A stretch of 64,000 nucleotides of DNA. Source: Blastocystis sp. Blastoise (lineage: Eukaryota; Sar; Bigyra; Opalinata; Blastocystidae). Both the position numbers and the translations under genes were made by a program. Shown here piece after piece: positions 1 through 32,360 of this stretch; within the stretch, counting starts at the first letter, position 1; each line of letters begins with the position of its first letter. The notes under the pieces were generated by a model. That model was not told the origin of the DNA and ran no database searches. It saw only the letters and a program-made list of their open reading frames with translations. The stretch covers positions 205,001 through 269,000 of the forward strand of contig JBBPEB010000025.1 of the NCBI GenBank assembly GCA_039096225.1, written 5' to 3'.

Positions 1-9579
<9,579 letters not shown>

Positions 9580-10440
9580 TTACATAGAACCAGATACTCT
9601 GAAGTTCTTCAAATAATCAATATTCAAAATTATTATTCAGAACGATAGTTATGTAATAAACAAAAGAAAACATCGTTTCCCGCGTATTATTTGGTTCTCT
9701 TCTTTGAAAATAAGATGAATTCAGACATTTTTCAGTTTGTAAATATGACTTTATCCTTCAGTGATTCAAATTTTCATTCTCAAAAAGTATGATTGAATTA
9801 ATAATGTTTTGATTCTTTTATGTCAAATTTATTTTTTATACATATCATTTTATCATTTTAGTTGACACTATTTAAAAACATATTGAAATCATAATTAGCC
9901 TATCTGGTTTACAATCGTAAACAAGTTACAGAAATGAATGACTTATGAGCAAGAGTAAGTACTTGCTCATTTATAATAGAGACTAAGAAATCTCTTTCGA
10001 ACTATGATTTAAAGATAAAATAAATTAGTGTCTTTTATATGTTAAAACAGGTTGCAAGTATTATTGATTCATTATATATACTCTTTTTAATTTCCTTAAG
10101 AATTTATAAGCTATTCAAGAACTAATCAACAAATTTGTTTTTTGATTTCCTATAATGGACAATATTCTAATTATCACCAATTACCCTAAAATACGTTAAT
10201 CAATATTTTTACGTTTAAAATCGAATTGTTTTTTTAAGAAATAAAGAAGAAAACATCTTTCGTAAAATCAAAAATCTATTCACGTTTGTCATTGATATAC
10301 TGTGCTTTATAATTTTTTTTTGTGAATTAGTCATTAATTAATATATACAAAAGTAGAGTGCCATTATTAATTGTAAATCTATTCCATACGTGCAACTAAT
10401 TTTGTATTATAGTTTCTTCTTGTCCTATTTTGCATTATCA
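9580..10440. other. Divergent intergenic region (about 0.86 kb)
   Basis: This AT-rich spacer lies between the starts of the minus-strand OB-like gene and the plus-strand alpha-kinase, so it presumably holds both promoters. I see no ORF, RNA gene or clear core promoter element. A TTTCCCGCGTATTAT word lies at 9677. Confidence 0.5.
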
Positions 10441-19610
<9,170 letters not shown>

Positions 19611-20048
19611 CAGTATTTTTTATCAATACATTGTATATTAAAAATATAAAGTCATTTATTATATTTGTATTCTTGTTTCTAAATAATGAATAATTTTTAT
19701 ATAACAACGACACACACACCTCTACAAAACAAAACAATATTTTTTTAAATTATAGTATAACAAAAGGAATCAAAAGATATGAATAATATTAAAATATAAA
19801 ATAGTACAAAAATATTATTCCGATGAGAAATATGTTATAGAAAACAATAGTCAAAAGTATCAAAAAAATAAAATCAAAAGTTATATAGTATATTGATAGA
19901 GTATTTAAAATAAGAATAGATAATAAAAAGTAAGAGATCATGAAAAGTATTTACATAGATATATATAAGTATAGTTCATGATTCATATATGTATGGTTCC
20001 ATTAGATAAGGGAAATAGACTTGATACAGTTGACTTATCCTCGTGACC
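19611..20048. other. Convergent intergenic region
   Basis: This A-rich stretch lies between the 3' ends of the alpha-kinase (plus) and the exchanger (minus). Nothing gene-like is seen; it presumably holds both polyadenylation regions. Confidence 0.5.
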
Positions 20049-22070
20049 TTACAAGCTAATGACTCCCAGAGCGTTGAGACCATAAACGACAAGACACCCA
20101 ACATAAGTGACAAGGAATATATATCCTTTAAGAGGGTTGAGAATGACTTTCGATTGATGCCAGATCCACGTGGCAACGATGGTACAACAGAAGAACACAA
20201 TACAAGCGACAATAACGAAGGCAGCAGTCTTAATACAGTTATCACGAAGAGTAGTGTTGGTTCCATCACCAAAAGGAATACTACCTCCTTTAGCAAGACA
20301 CATAAGAAGCCAAGGGAAACCGAGACCAACACCAATATTAATAATTTGAGAGCCAACAGAACTGTTAATAGCCATAGAGCCAAGACCCTTACGAGCAACC
20401 ATGACAGAACTGATGGTATCAGGAACGGCACCACCCCAAGCAACAATAGAAAGACCGAAAAGAGCCTTAAGACCAGTTATAGTAGGCTATATTAATAATT
20501 ATTAAGATTATTACATCGTTTATATATATATATAATACTTAATAATAGTAAAAAAAAGGAATAAGAATAATAGAAATGTAAATAATAAATACATACATAA
20601 GCAGTTTCGATGATTTCTGTCCAACGATCGACACAGGAAGTGATCAGGAAGGAGTAGACAGCAATCCAAACAAAGGAAAGAATAAGAGTAGCTAAAGCAA
20701 TATAACTGAAACTACCATCTTCTATAGAATAACAAAGATTATATATAATATATTATTATAAGTATTAATATCTATCATAGACAACTCTATTCAAATATAT
20801 ATATATAATATATATATATATAAATATATATATATACTTTTAGTAGGAGGAGGACATAAATAGACAGCCACTTTATTAGTAGGCCAAGTAAAACAAATAG
20901 ATATAAATCCAAAATAATATTCAATATTATCAGCAAGTTTTTTAGCAGTTGATTTCTTCATACATTTAGCAAAGAATTTACCAAGTTTAGAAAGCTTGAT
21001 CTTCTTTCTTAATCCACTTCTAGGGACATAAAGTCCTTCATCTAATTCATCATCAACCATTTCAGCATCATCAGCATCACTATCTTCTTCTTCTCCTTCC
21101 TTCTTGGTATGATCTAATTTATAACCACCACCTTCCTATATATATATATAGTATTATATTACATTAACTAGATAATTTTATATACTAATTATAAATAATG
21201 ATTAAAAGGGAATATAATAGAATTATAAATAATTGTAAATAAAAAATAAATAATTATAAATAAAAAAATAAATAAATAAAATAATAATAATACTAAATAC
21301 ATACACACCAGTTCTTACATTTCATTTTCTTCAATTTAGGGAAATAAATAACCCAACAGACATAGAGGATGTATACGAGTATAAGTAAAATACATTCAAC
21401 AACAGTTACAGTACCATCCCAAAAATAAATAAATAATAAAAAGAGACTAGCAATGTAACTAAAGAAGAAAAGAAAATGAATATAAAGTATACATAAATTA
21501 ATAAAACTAAATTATTCAATATAAAATATAAGCGTATATATATACACAAAGAAATCACGCATGAGGGCTCTTCTTTTAACTTCTAATACTTGTCCAGCAA
21601 ACAAAGCACAAGCACAAGGAACACCTAAGAAGGCCATTAAACCAGAACTAAATATATATATGTTATAAAAATGAGAAAAGATTTATTAATATAATGAAAA
21701 AAAAGTAGATAATATACCCTAAAATTGAAGAGACACCAAGTTCAAGTGATTCTCCACCTTCAAGAGCTGTAATACAAGAAATAACAATTTCAGGAGCAGA
21801 AGATCCGACAGCCATTAATGTAGAGCCAGCAACATCTTCCTTCATTTCCCATTTAGCTACAAGAGCTTCAAGTGCAGGAACAAGTCTCTCATCACAAATT
21901 TGACCAACACCACAAACAGCGAAAAAGAAAATAATAATTTCAAGTAAAACACCAAAGAAATTTCCGTTGCCATCAATATCAGCAAGACCAAATAAGACAG
22001 TATTACCATGAAGGAGAGTGTCTCTAGCATAATTTAAGCCATTGCTCATGGCGATAATAGTTGAATTCAT
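20049..22070 (-). CDS. NCKX-type Na+/Ca2+ exchanger (SLC24-like)
   Basis: Six exons join in phase: 22070-21718, 21647-21546, 21458-21305, 21135-20838, 20721-20597, 20486-20049; 489 aa, ending in TAA. The protein has the two inverted alpha repeats of the cation/Ca2+ antiporter superfamily. Alpha-1 is DVAGSTLMAVGSSAPEIVIS, followed by hydrophobic helices. Alpha-2 is AWGGAVPDTISS, then ARKGLGSMAINSSVGSQIIN and a GLGFPW end. The loop between them is highly acidic and then basic (EEEDSDADDAE...LRKKIK), as expected for the cytosolic loop. The family exchanges Na+ for Ca2+, often with K+, across a membrane. In alpha-2 the residue after SQII is Asn where NCKX proteins usually carry Asp, which may remove the K+ requirement. 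There is no clear cleaved signal peptide; the start is the first ATG of the exon. Confidence 0.88.
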
Positions 22071-23261
22071 GTTGTTATCCTTCTCACATTCAAAAGAAAA
22101 GATTTACAAAAGATGAGAAAACAACTTTCTCTTTTGGCTTACAGCAATTGAAAAACAGCCATTCATTTGCGAATGACCCATTATAATAAAGGTGTATTTT
22201 CTCGGTAAAAGCCATACATCCTTTTTAATTATTGCCCACAGGTTCACTGGGAATACGATAAGATTGCCCAAAAAAGTTGATAAATTCTGAAATGGACTCA
22301 TTCGCTATATAAAAAAAATGGTTTTGAATGGCTAGAATTAAGATTCCAGATACTGATTGGCTTACGAAAAACACAAGTTGTGTCGTCATTCTTTGTGATC
22401 TTATTGTTGTAAACATGCATAAGAGTTTGTGGCTTTATCTGTTTTTCTATTTCAAGAATTATCTTTTCATATTAAAAATATTTATTCATCAGTCTATTTA
22501 CCTTCAATAAGAAAATCTTAGTGCATCTAGCATAAAGTTCTTTAGATAATACTGACTCTAATTCATTTATTGGTTTTTGCCACATAAATCATATTGCATT
22601 CAAAAATTTATTTATTAGCTATTTGTAAAAGCTAAAAAAAAACCGAAAAAGATTAAGTAAAAATAATTCCAACAAAAAACGATTCGTCAAATTCGTGTCT
22701 TCTATCCCGTTTATATATAAATGAGTTAAATATGTATTTAAATACGAGTATTATAGAATATAAGAGTTGAAAAAGATAAATAGTAATCGTAGTAGGTCTC
22801 CTGTTTTTCACATAAGACAACGTTTCGTATCAACCAGTCTGTAGTAGAGGCAGAGATAAAATTTTATTCCACAAAATAAATAATTCATTTGAAATGTGTC
22901 TAATAAATAATGACTGAATAATAAGAAAACGGATCCCTGTACAAAAATAAACTATAGTCATATCAAAAACGAATTTATTAATAATATTTAAAGCATACAT
23001 TCATTCTTATTCAGAATAAAGAATAAAAAAGGCATTTGCTATTAAAATTTTTGTAAATTTTTCGTTTTTTTTTCTTTTTTTCACATAAATTGAATCAATT
23101 AATCATTAATAAATATAACATATGTATTTGTTATACAAACATATATAGTACATATTTAACACACCATAATATGTTTCTATATGTACATAATTTGGTAGAA
23201 ATGAATTTCTGGTTGAATAAAAAGTGATACTCAACTAGGACACATTTTTTACTCTTTCACA
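22071..23261. other. Intergenic region upstream of the exchanger and the tRNA
   Basis: About 1.2 kb of AT-rich sequence with only short unsupported ORFs. It should include the promoter of the minus-strand exchanger. I recognise no RNA gene or repeat family. Confidence 0.45.
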
Positions 23262-23335
23262 GCTCGCATAGCTCAGTCGGTCAGAGCACCGTGCTAATAA
23301 CGCGGGGGTCGCCGGTTCGATCCCGGTTGTGAGCA
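23262..23335 (+). tRNA. tRNA-Ile (anticodon AAT)
   Basis: A complete intron-less cloverleaf. The acceptor stem GCTCGCA pairs with TGTGAGC (one G-T), with discriminator A at 23335. The D stem is GCTC/GAGC. The anticodon stem CCGTG/CGCGG encloses loop CTAATAA with anticodon AAT at 23296-23298. The T arm GCCGG-TTCGATC-CCGGT contains the box B motif GGTTCGATCCC at 23314-23324, and box A overlaps the D arm. Wobble A is normally edited to inosine in eukaryotes, so this tRNA reads ATT, ATC and ATA-type Ile codons. CCA is not encoded, as usual in eukaryotes. The GC content stands out sharply from its surroundings. Confidence 0.97.
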
Positions 23336-23738
23336 ATCTTTTTGGTTTTATTAATAATAGAATTCTATTCAAACAATTTCTTTTTTAATCATTTGTTTGA
23401 GTGTTGTTTATTATATATTTACGATTATCTACATATTACAAATATATTTACATAGAAATAAGTGGTTTTAAAACAAATTAAACATTTTATTTCGATCTAA
23501 TAATTATTATTTCTTTTAGTTAGGTTCTCTTATAAGACTGCAAATAAGTTTAAACTCTTAAAAAAGGATAGAAGCATTGCTGTAGTGTTATTTATAACAA
23601 TATATAAAATAACAAGGAAATTTCGTGAATTCATAGTCAATTTTTGTATTTGTCTCAATTTTTTTTCTAAAAATCACTTTTTCTGTTTCCCTGGAAAACA
23701 TCAAAGAAAATAAAAAAATTTCATTTCATTGTATAAGA
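23336..23738. other. Intergenic region between the tRNA and the mL47 gene
   Basis: AT-rich. Apart from the T-run terminator nothing gene-like is seen; the 3' part should act as promoter and 5' UTR of the mL47 gene. Confidence 0.45.
23339..23343 (+). terminator. Pol III T-run terminator of the tRNA
   Basis: Five Ts begin four bases after the discriminator base, the normal RNA polymerase III stop signal. Confidence 0.75.
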
Positions 23739-24231
23739 ATGTTTGGACGTTTATCTAATTTCAAAAGTGTTATTCCTAAACGAGGACTAGAGGAATTCGT
23801 GGATACAACAAGAGCTACTTCAGAAAAAATTGTCTATGGAAGAGCATGGAAAGCTTCTGAATTAAGAAGAAAAAGCTTTGAGGATTTACACAAATTATGG
23901 TACGTACTTCTTAAGGAGAGAAATGTTCTTTTAACTGAACGATATGACGCTCAAGCTCGTAATGTACAAATGTCACATCCTGAACGTCTTTCAAGAGTAT
24001 ATATTATAGAATATTATTATTTCTTTTTCAGATCTATAATTATTTTTATTAAATAATATATATTAAGATATTATATATATATATTATTATTATTATTATT
24101 TGAATTTATAGGTGAATTGTTCTATGGCTAGATTAAAGACAGTTTTATCTGAAAGACAAAAGATATTTAATGAATCACAAGTAAAAGTACAAGAGGAGGT
24201 ACAAAAAATATCTAAAGGGGATTTAGAATAA
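23739..24231 (+). CDS. MRPL47: Mitochondrial ribosomal protein uL29m (MRPL47-like)
   Basis: Two exons (23739-23996 and 24112-24231, phase 0 join) encode 125 aa ending in TAA. The diagnostic MRP-L47 core [20 protein letters not shown] continues as [14 protein letters not shown], and the C-terminal part has [16 protein letters not shown]. This is the L29 family protein of the mitochondrial large subunit, located near the exit tunnel. The N-terminal ~30 residues are basic and hydroxylated, as expected for an import signal. Its presence implies that the organism keeps an organelle with its own translation. The protein is short compared with animal MRPL47 but complete for the conserved domain. Confidence 0.93.
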
Positions 24232-24742
24232 AGTTGAATAAAACTGTTTGATTCTATTGTATGAAACTATATTTTTTCTTTTCCAGTGGTTGTTTTTAAT
24301 GATTTTAGGTTTTTATCCATGTATTCTCTTTTCGTTTGTGTTTTTCTTTTTAATTTTGTTATTTCAAAGATACATATTAAAATCATATATATTTGAAAAT
24401 GTATATATACACATTTTGTGTCTATTTGAGAATTTTTTTTTTGGATATCAATAAATAAAAAAAAAAAACAACAAGCAAACAAATTCTTTTGAAACAATTG
24501 ATATTTATAAATCAATAGAGAATCATTTATAAAAAGGAAAAATAAAAAAAGAGAAAAAAGCAGGCATATATCCAAACACACATAAAAATAAAAACAACGT
24601 ACCAAAGAAATATAACAAATAGAGACTACAATAATGATTAAATAAAAGTAGAACGACCTTCATTCATAGTATAATTGAATGATATATATATAGAAATATA
24701 AATTATAGTTTGAAATGTAAATAATAGTAATTAGTATTTTCT
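24232..24742. other. Convergent intergenic region
   Basis: Very A/T-rich (a run of twelve A near 24460) between the 3' ends of mL47 and TFIIB. No gene-like signal is seen. Confidence 0.45.
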
Positions 24743-26283
24743 TTATTCTTCATTCTTATCATTATCACTAATAGAAGACGGTAATCGATCAAGCATTTTA
24801 AGTAATTCTACTTGAGTAATAACCCCTTTAGCTAATTCATCTTTAAATGCATCAAATACAATCTCATCCTTACTCTTATATAATGAAAAATACCTATATT
24901 AATATGTATAAAATTATAAAGTATGATTAATGATATAATAAATAATATATATAATATACTACATAATATAAATATATAATAACAATATAAATAATATAAT
25001 AAATAAAAAATAATTAATAATATAATAATAATTAATAAATAAAATAATGAATAATATAATAAATAAAACGATAATAAAATAAATAAATAATACAATAACA
25101 TAATAAATAATAAAATATATAAAACTACATATATACATTGTTTTCAGTACACGACTTGTTTTTGCTGCAAATAATGAGATATGATGAAGAGTAACAGTAG
25201 GTTGAACATTGAATAAATAGCAAGTAAAGAAAACAGATACTGCTGAGAGAGCTGTAGATGTATGAGGTAATATCGATAGAGAATTGATGCTGTCATTCAC
25301 TTTTAAAGAATAATCAGATATGTTATGAGGCAACGCTAATATATAACCTAGAAAAATAATTTGAGTATTAGTAATATGTAAATGAATAATAAAATAAATA
25401 ATATAATGATGAGATAAATATATAAATAAGACGTATAAATAGATCATTAATAAATTAAATAAAATGAATACTCTAATAATTATAAAAACTTACAATATCT
25501 ATTAATATAATCTTCATCAGAAGCAATTGGAACATGAATTGAAGTTGTTTGTAGAATTTGTTTATACATTGAAATAATTTCTTTAGAATTATAATCACTT
25601 GTAATAGAAATCTCTTGTAACAAACGTAACGCCTATATATATAAACATATATTATATATTTAAATTAAAAAAAAAAATACATGACATTGTCTGCAAGCAA
25701 TATAAATACAAGTAGCACAAAGAAGATGATTGTTCTTTGCTTTAAATCCATTATGTTTAAAGCATTCATTTATAATAGAATAAGCTCGTTTTACAATATT
25801 ATCAGTCACAGACAATTGATCGCTATACTCTTGTAATATACTATAGCATCGTAATAACTTGCGTTCTAATTGACTATAACGACTATGAGAAGAATACTTC
25901 TTGATTCCATCAAAATCCACTGAATCACCCACATCATCGAAATTCAAATTAGTATCTAATCCTCTATCTTGCAAAATATCATTTTTATATGTATCAGCTC
26001 TAGCATAATCATCAACATTTCCTATATAGATAAAAATAAAAATAAAAAAAAATGTAACCAAAAAAAATTAGAATAATGATATCAATATGAAAAAGAAATT
26101 AAAAAAAAAATAGAGTTAATTACCTTCTTCCATATATCCTCTCCATTCTTGTTCATCAGATGGCATTTGTGCAGCAGCAACCATACCACAGCCTGTACAA
26201 ACTATATCACCTGTATCACGATCTTCGATAAATCGATTTGAATGTCCACATGATTTACAAGGAACAGCATTGTCTACAGACAT
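24743..26283 (-). CDS. Transcription initiation factor TFIIB
   Basis: Five exons join in phase: 26283-26124, 26021-25681, 25632-25494, 25347-25137, 24893-24743; 333 aa, stop TAA. Residues ~9-35 form the zinc ribbon (CKSCGHSN, later CTGCGMV), followed by the B-reader/linker region (EQEWRGYMEEG...NFDDVGDSVDFDG). Two cyclin-like repeats follow: LLRCYSILQEYSDQLSV...LLCATCIYIACRQCH, and the second with LPHNISDYSL...AVSVFFTCYLFN. TFIIB bridges TBP on promoter DNA to RNA polymerase II. It could in principle be the related BRF, but the length and absence of a BRF C-terminal extension favour TFIIB. It lies 270 bp from, and divergent to, the KIN17 gene. Confidence 0.9.
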
Positions 26284-26553
26284 TTTTGTTTTTCTTTTAT
26301 TGATCTATAGGATATTTGAATATATATATATATCGTATGATAAGGTAGAAATACTAACTAGCAAAACAAATGAAGGTTGTAATACTAGTAAACAATAAAA
26401 AAGAAAAATGAAAGAAAAGAAAAACGAAAAACGAATTCCATGATTATTTCTATTGTTTGACTGAAATTATGGTTTCTTTCCATATTATCGTTTTCTTTAA
26501 CAATTTATGCTTTTCGCGTTAAATTAATATTGATCTATTTATAAATATATAAT
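26284..26553. promoter_or_regulatory. Compact bidirectional promoter region (TFIIB / KIN17)
   Basis: Only 270 bp separate the start codons of TFIIB (minus) and KIN17 (plus), so both promoters must lie here. I see AT-rich sequence with an (AT)n run near 26318-26333 but no motif that I can name. Confidence 0.5.
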
Positions 26554-27267
26554 ATGCCTAAATTTGATTTATCTACGACAAAGGGCGTTTCAAAAATGCT
26601 TAAAGTATATAATATTTCACGATAGTATTATTCAATCTAGAGTGCTGGTCTTCAGCGTTTAAGATGGTATTGTCAAATGTGTGAGAAACAATGTAGAGAT
26701 GAAAATGGTTTCAAATGTCATATTGCTTCAGAAAGTCATTTGAAGAAAATGCAGTTTTTTGCTCAAAATTCAAAGCAACTCCAATATCAATTTTCAAAGC
26801 AAGTATATAAAACTATCATTGTTTTATTTTTATCCTTTATTTATGATCATATATAGTTTGAAGGCACATATTTAAGAACATTATCTTCTCTTCATGGTGA
26901 AAAGATGGTTGACGCTAATATTGTGTATAATATATTATCTTAATAAAAACTTGATATTGATTCATGATCTCTATTCTTTATTAAATATACTTTTATATAG
27001 TTATAGCGAAATGATTTCCGATAAACAACATGTTCATATGAATTCGACATGTTGGACAACTCTTTCTGGATTTGTACAATATTTAGGTCGTTCAGGTATT
27101 TGCAGAGTTGAACAAAAAGAAAAGGTATTTCTATTTTTATTGTTTTTGTATTTTTATTTTTATTGTTTTTGTATTTTTATTTTATTATTGTAGTTGAATA
27201 CTAATATTTAAAAATATTATAAGAAATTATATATTTTTTATAGTGATTTATTTCAATAGATATTTCT

Positions 27268-27321
<54 letters not shown>

Positions 27322-28040
27322 CTATATCTTTTTAGGGATGGAATATAGCCTTTATAAGTAGGGATCCAGAGACATTAAAACGAAAAGAATTAGAAGCTAA
27401 ACGAGCGAAAGATGAATTGAATTCTGAACAACGTCATTTATTAATGATTGAAAAACAAATTGAAGAAGCTAAAGCTATGGGAATTGACTTTGGGTATATA
27501 TTTATAAGATAAAAATATTAATAAAAAAATAATAATAATAATGATTTTATATATTTATATTAACCGATAATAATGATATGAATAATATATAGAATAATAA
27601 TACTAATTCTATTTTATATTTTATATAGAGAAGAACCAAAAGCAGATGATGTTGATATTAATGAAATTAAAGTTGATCCTATCACCATGAAATCAATTCC
27701 AAAACCAGAAGATAAACCGAAACCTGTAAATTTATTTGAAAAGATTGCTCAGGAAAAATTAGAGAAAGAAAAATTAGAGAAAGAAAAATTAGAAAAAGAA
27801 GAAAAAGAGAAAGAAAAATCTAATAATAGATATCATTCTTCTTCTTCCTCTTCTAGGAGTTCTTCTCCTCATCGACATTCTCATTACTCTTCTTCTCGAT
27901 ATCATGAGAGAAGTCGAAGTCGAAGTGGTTCTAGACATCATTCACATTATAATTCTTCTTCTTCTCGATCAAGATATTCAAATAGAGATAAATATCGAGA
28001 TTCATCACATCATTCACATTCCTATCATTCTCATCATTAA
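26554..28040 (+). CDS. KIN: KIN17-like DNA/RNA-binding protein
   Basis: Six exons join in phase: 26554-26604, 26641-26802, 26857-26924, 27001-27124, 27336-27493, 27629-28040; 324 aa, stop TAA. The N-terminus has the KIN17 zinc finger (WYCQMCEKQCRDENGFKCH). The conserved winged-helix core follows (NIVYSEMISDKQHVHMNSTC, then LGRSGICRVE and GWNIAFISRDPETLKRK). A coiled, charged segment and a LEKEK repeat lead to an SR/HS-rich C-terminus (RSSSPHRHSHYSS), so the KOW-type tail of animal KIN17 appears to be replaced. KIN17 proteins act in DNA damage response and pre-mRNA processing in the nucleus. The first intron (26605-26640) is only 36 nt. Confidence 0.92.
27264..27320 (+). repeat. (TA)n microsatellite in a KIN17 intron
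   Basis: About 28 TA dinucleotides lie inside the 27125-27335 intron. Confidence 0.8.
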
Positions 28041-28218
28041 TTCTATTATTCTTTTTTTCTCTTCTTTTTTACAGTTTAGTGTTTATTATATGTTATTTCT
28101 TGTCTTCATATACTATAAAATCTTGTGTAGCGTATTATAACTCAAATAAAAAATCTTATTTAATAAAAACAAAGCAATACATAACACACAATTACAAATT
28201 TTTTTATAATTATAATTC

Positions 28219-28555
28219 TTAAGCACTCATCAAAGAAATATGTTCTTCAATACCACCAGGAACAAGCTATAATTAAAAATAGCAATGTATAAAAAAATAT
28301 AACTATCTATATAAATATGTAAAATACCATGCAAATGTTTTTGCCATTAATTAAAGCTTCACTGATCTTATTGACTTTTTTGCCTTCAGGAAGAATTTCA
28401 ATTTCAATAGCATTTTCTAATATGATAGTAAGGTAATCATCAAAACCTCTGAGAGTACCATAGAACTCTTTGTCTCCAGTCATAATCAAGGAGATAGGTG
28501 AGCCAGTACACTTATCAATTAATTCAAGAGGGAAAACAGTATCGGGAACAGCCAT
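28219..28555 (-). CDS. LSM5: U6 snRNA-associated Sm-like protein LSm5
   Basis: Two exons (28555-28328 and 28266-28219, phase 0) encode 91 aa. The Sm1 motif includes LELIDKCTGSPISLIMTGDK and continues as EFYGTLRGFDDYLTIILENA. Sm2 is ALINGKNICM, followed after the intron by LVPGG. The LPLELIDKC-like start and the LVPGG end are typical of LSm5 rather than other LSm proteins. LSm5 is part of the LSm1-7 (mRNA decay) and LSm2-8 (U6 snRNP) rings. Length matches the family. The 61-nt intron splits just before the conserved VPGG. Confidence 0.93.
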
Positions 28556-29002
28556 TTTTATGTATTAAAAACTAATATGAATTCAAATAATTAGCAAAAT
28601 ATAACAAAAGAAGTTATGATAGATATTCACGATTCTTCAAAAGAATTCAATGAAATTTTTGTATTTTTGTATTTTTAACTTTTTTAAGTCGATATTATTA
28701 TAAATGAAACTGATAGATATACTATTAATATATATGCCTTCATATAAGATGTTACAATCATTTATAAATAAATTTGTTCTTTAAAAACAAAAACAAATTG
28801 TGAATAAAGAAAAACAGTTGCACAGATTTGAATATAATATACTAAAAGCAACGATGAATTAGATATGAAATAATAATATTAAAAAACTTGTAAAAAATGA
28901 TATTTACACGATAAAACATTAAATTGGACAAGTAAAAAGAAAAATGAATACAATAATAAAGAGAAAAATATGTATTCCATGGTTTAGTATGCATTTTAAA
29001 AT
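28556..29002. other. Intergenic region
   Basis: AT-rich spacer between the 3' end of the BTB-TLDc gene and the start of LSm5 (both minus). No gene-like content is visible. Confidence 0.45.
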
Positions 29003-31334
<2,332 letters not shown>

Positions 31335-32360
31335 TCTAAAAAACAATTCTTGTATAATTTAAAAAAAAACTAATGTTGAGGATTCAAAGATTCACAGTCA
31401 AAAAGAAGAAATTCACATGGAAAACAAACAACAAAACAATTGTTTAATATTATATACTCTTTCAATTAGAGTTAGACATTCATATAAGAAAAATATGCAT
31501 ACGTATATGTATATTCTACATATTCAATATAAGAAAAGAAATAAAGAAATAATCAAAAAAAAAACAATGAAATTATAACAAAAAATGGGTCTATGAACTA
31601 GAAAATGCATAAAGTTGAAAAGACTATTAACAATATAAGAACGAAATATAACTGTTAATAGTAAAATAGAAAATGATTAGTCAATAAAAAAAATGACTAA
31701 AAAAGAAGGTGATGTTGGCTTCTAGGAGAAAAATTGTTATACCATATACAATTTACTTACTATATCTACTGAGTAGAAGTAGATAAAAATAGAAAAGAAT
31801 ATCAAAATTAATAAAATAAGTACCCGTTAGTACAAAAAGACACTATAATGACGTTTCTATAATTAAATATAAATATTTAAATATTATCATATAAAATAAT
31901 AACAATACATAAACAGAAAGAAAGAGAGAAAAACAAATAGAAAAAATCCTCATAAAAAGGAATATGAATTGTGAAAAAGGAAGTGACCGTTCACATAATT
32001 ATTATATAAACAAAGAAAATAATATCAAGAATATATTTACTAACAACAAACGAAAATAACAATAACATAAATAAATAAATAGAATATATATATAACAAAT
32101 ATAGAATTCAGAAAATATATAAACAACGAGATAATTAACCAAATGAAATAATTAAAAAAAAAGTAAAAAAAATAAAAAAAAAAAGAGATATATATATATA
32201 TAAAGAGATAAGTCAAAAGAAGTACTTACTTGAATAATATTATAAAATAAAACTAACTACAGAAATAAATGAATAAAATATGAAAGAATAACAATAAAAA
32301 ATATATATACATATATATATATTATATAATAATTAAAAAACTAAAAATGTAGATAACAGA
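31335..32360. other. 1-kb A-rich intergenic region
   Basis: Plus-strand A-rich spacer (promoter side of the BTB-TLDc gene and 3' side of the large surface protein). No ORF, RNA gene or repeat family is recognised. Confidence 0.45.

Noticed and set aside
22104-22416. Upstream coding exon for the exchanger
   Set aside because: The short frames here show no signal peptide and no phase-compatible splice to the exon starting at the ATG at 22070.
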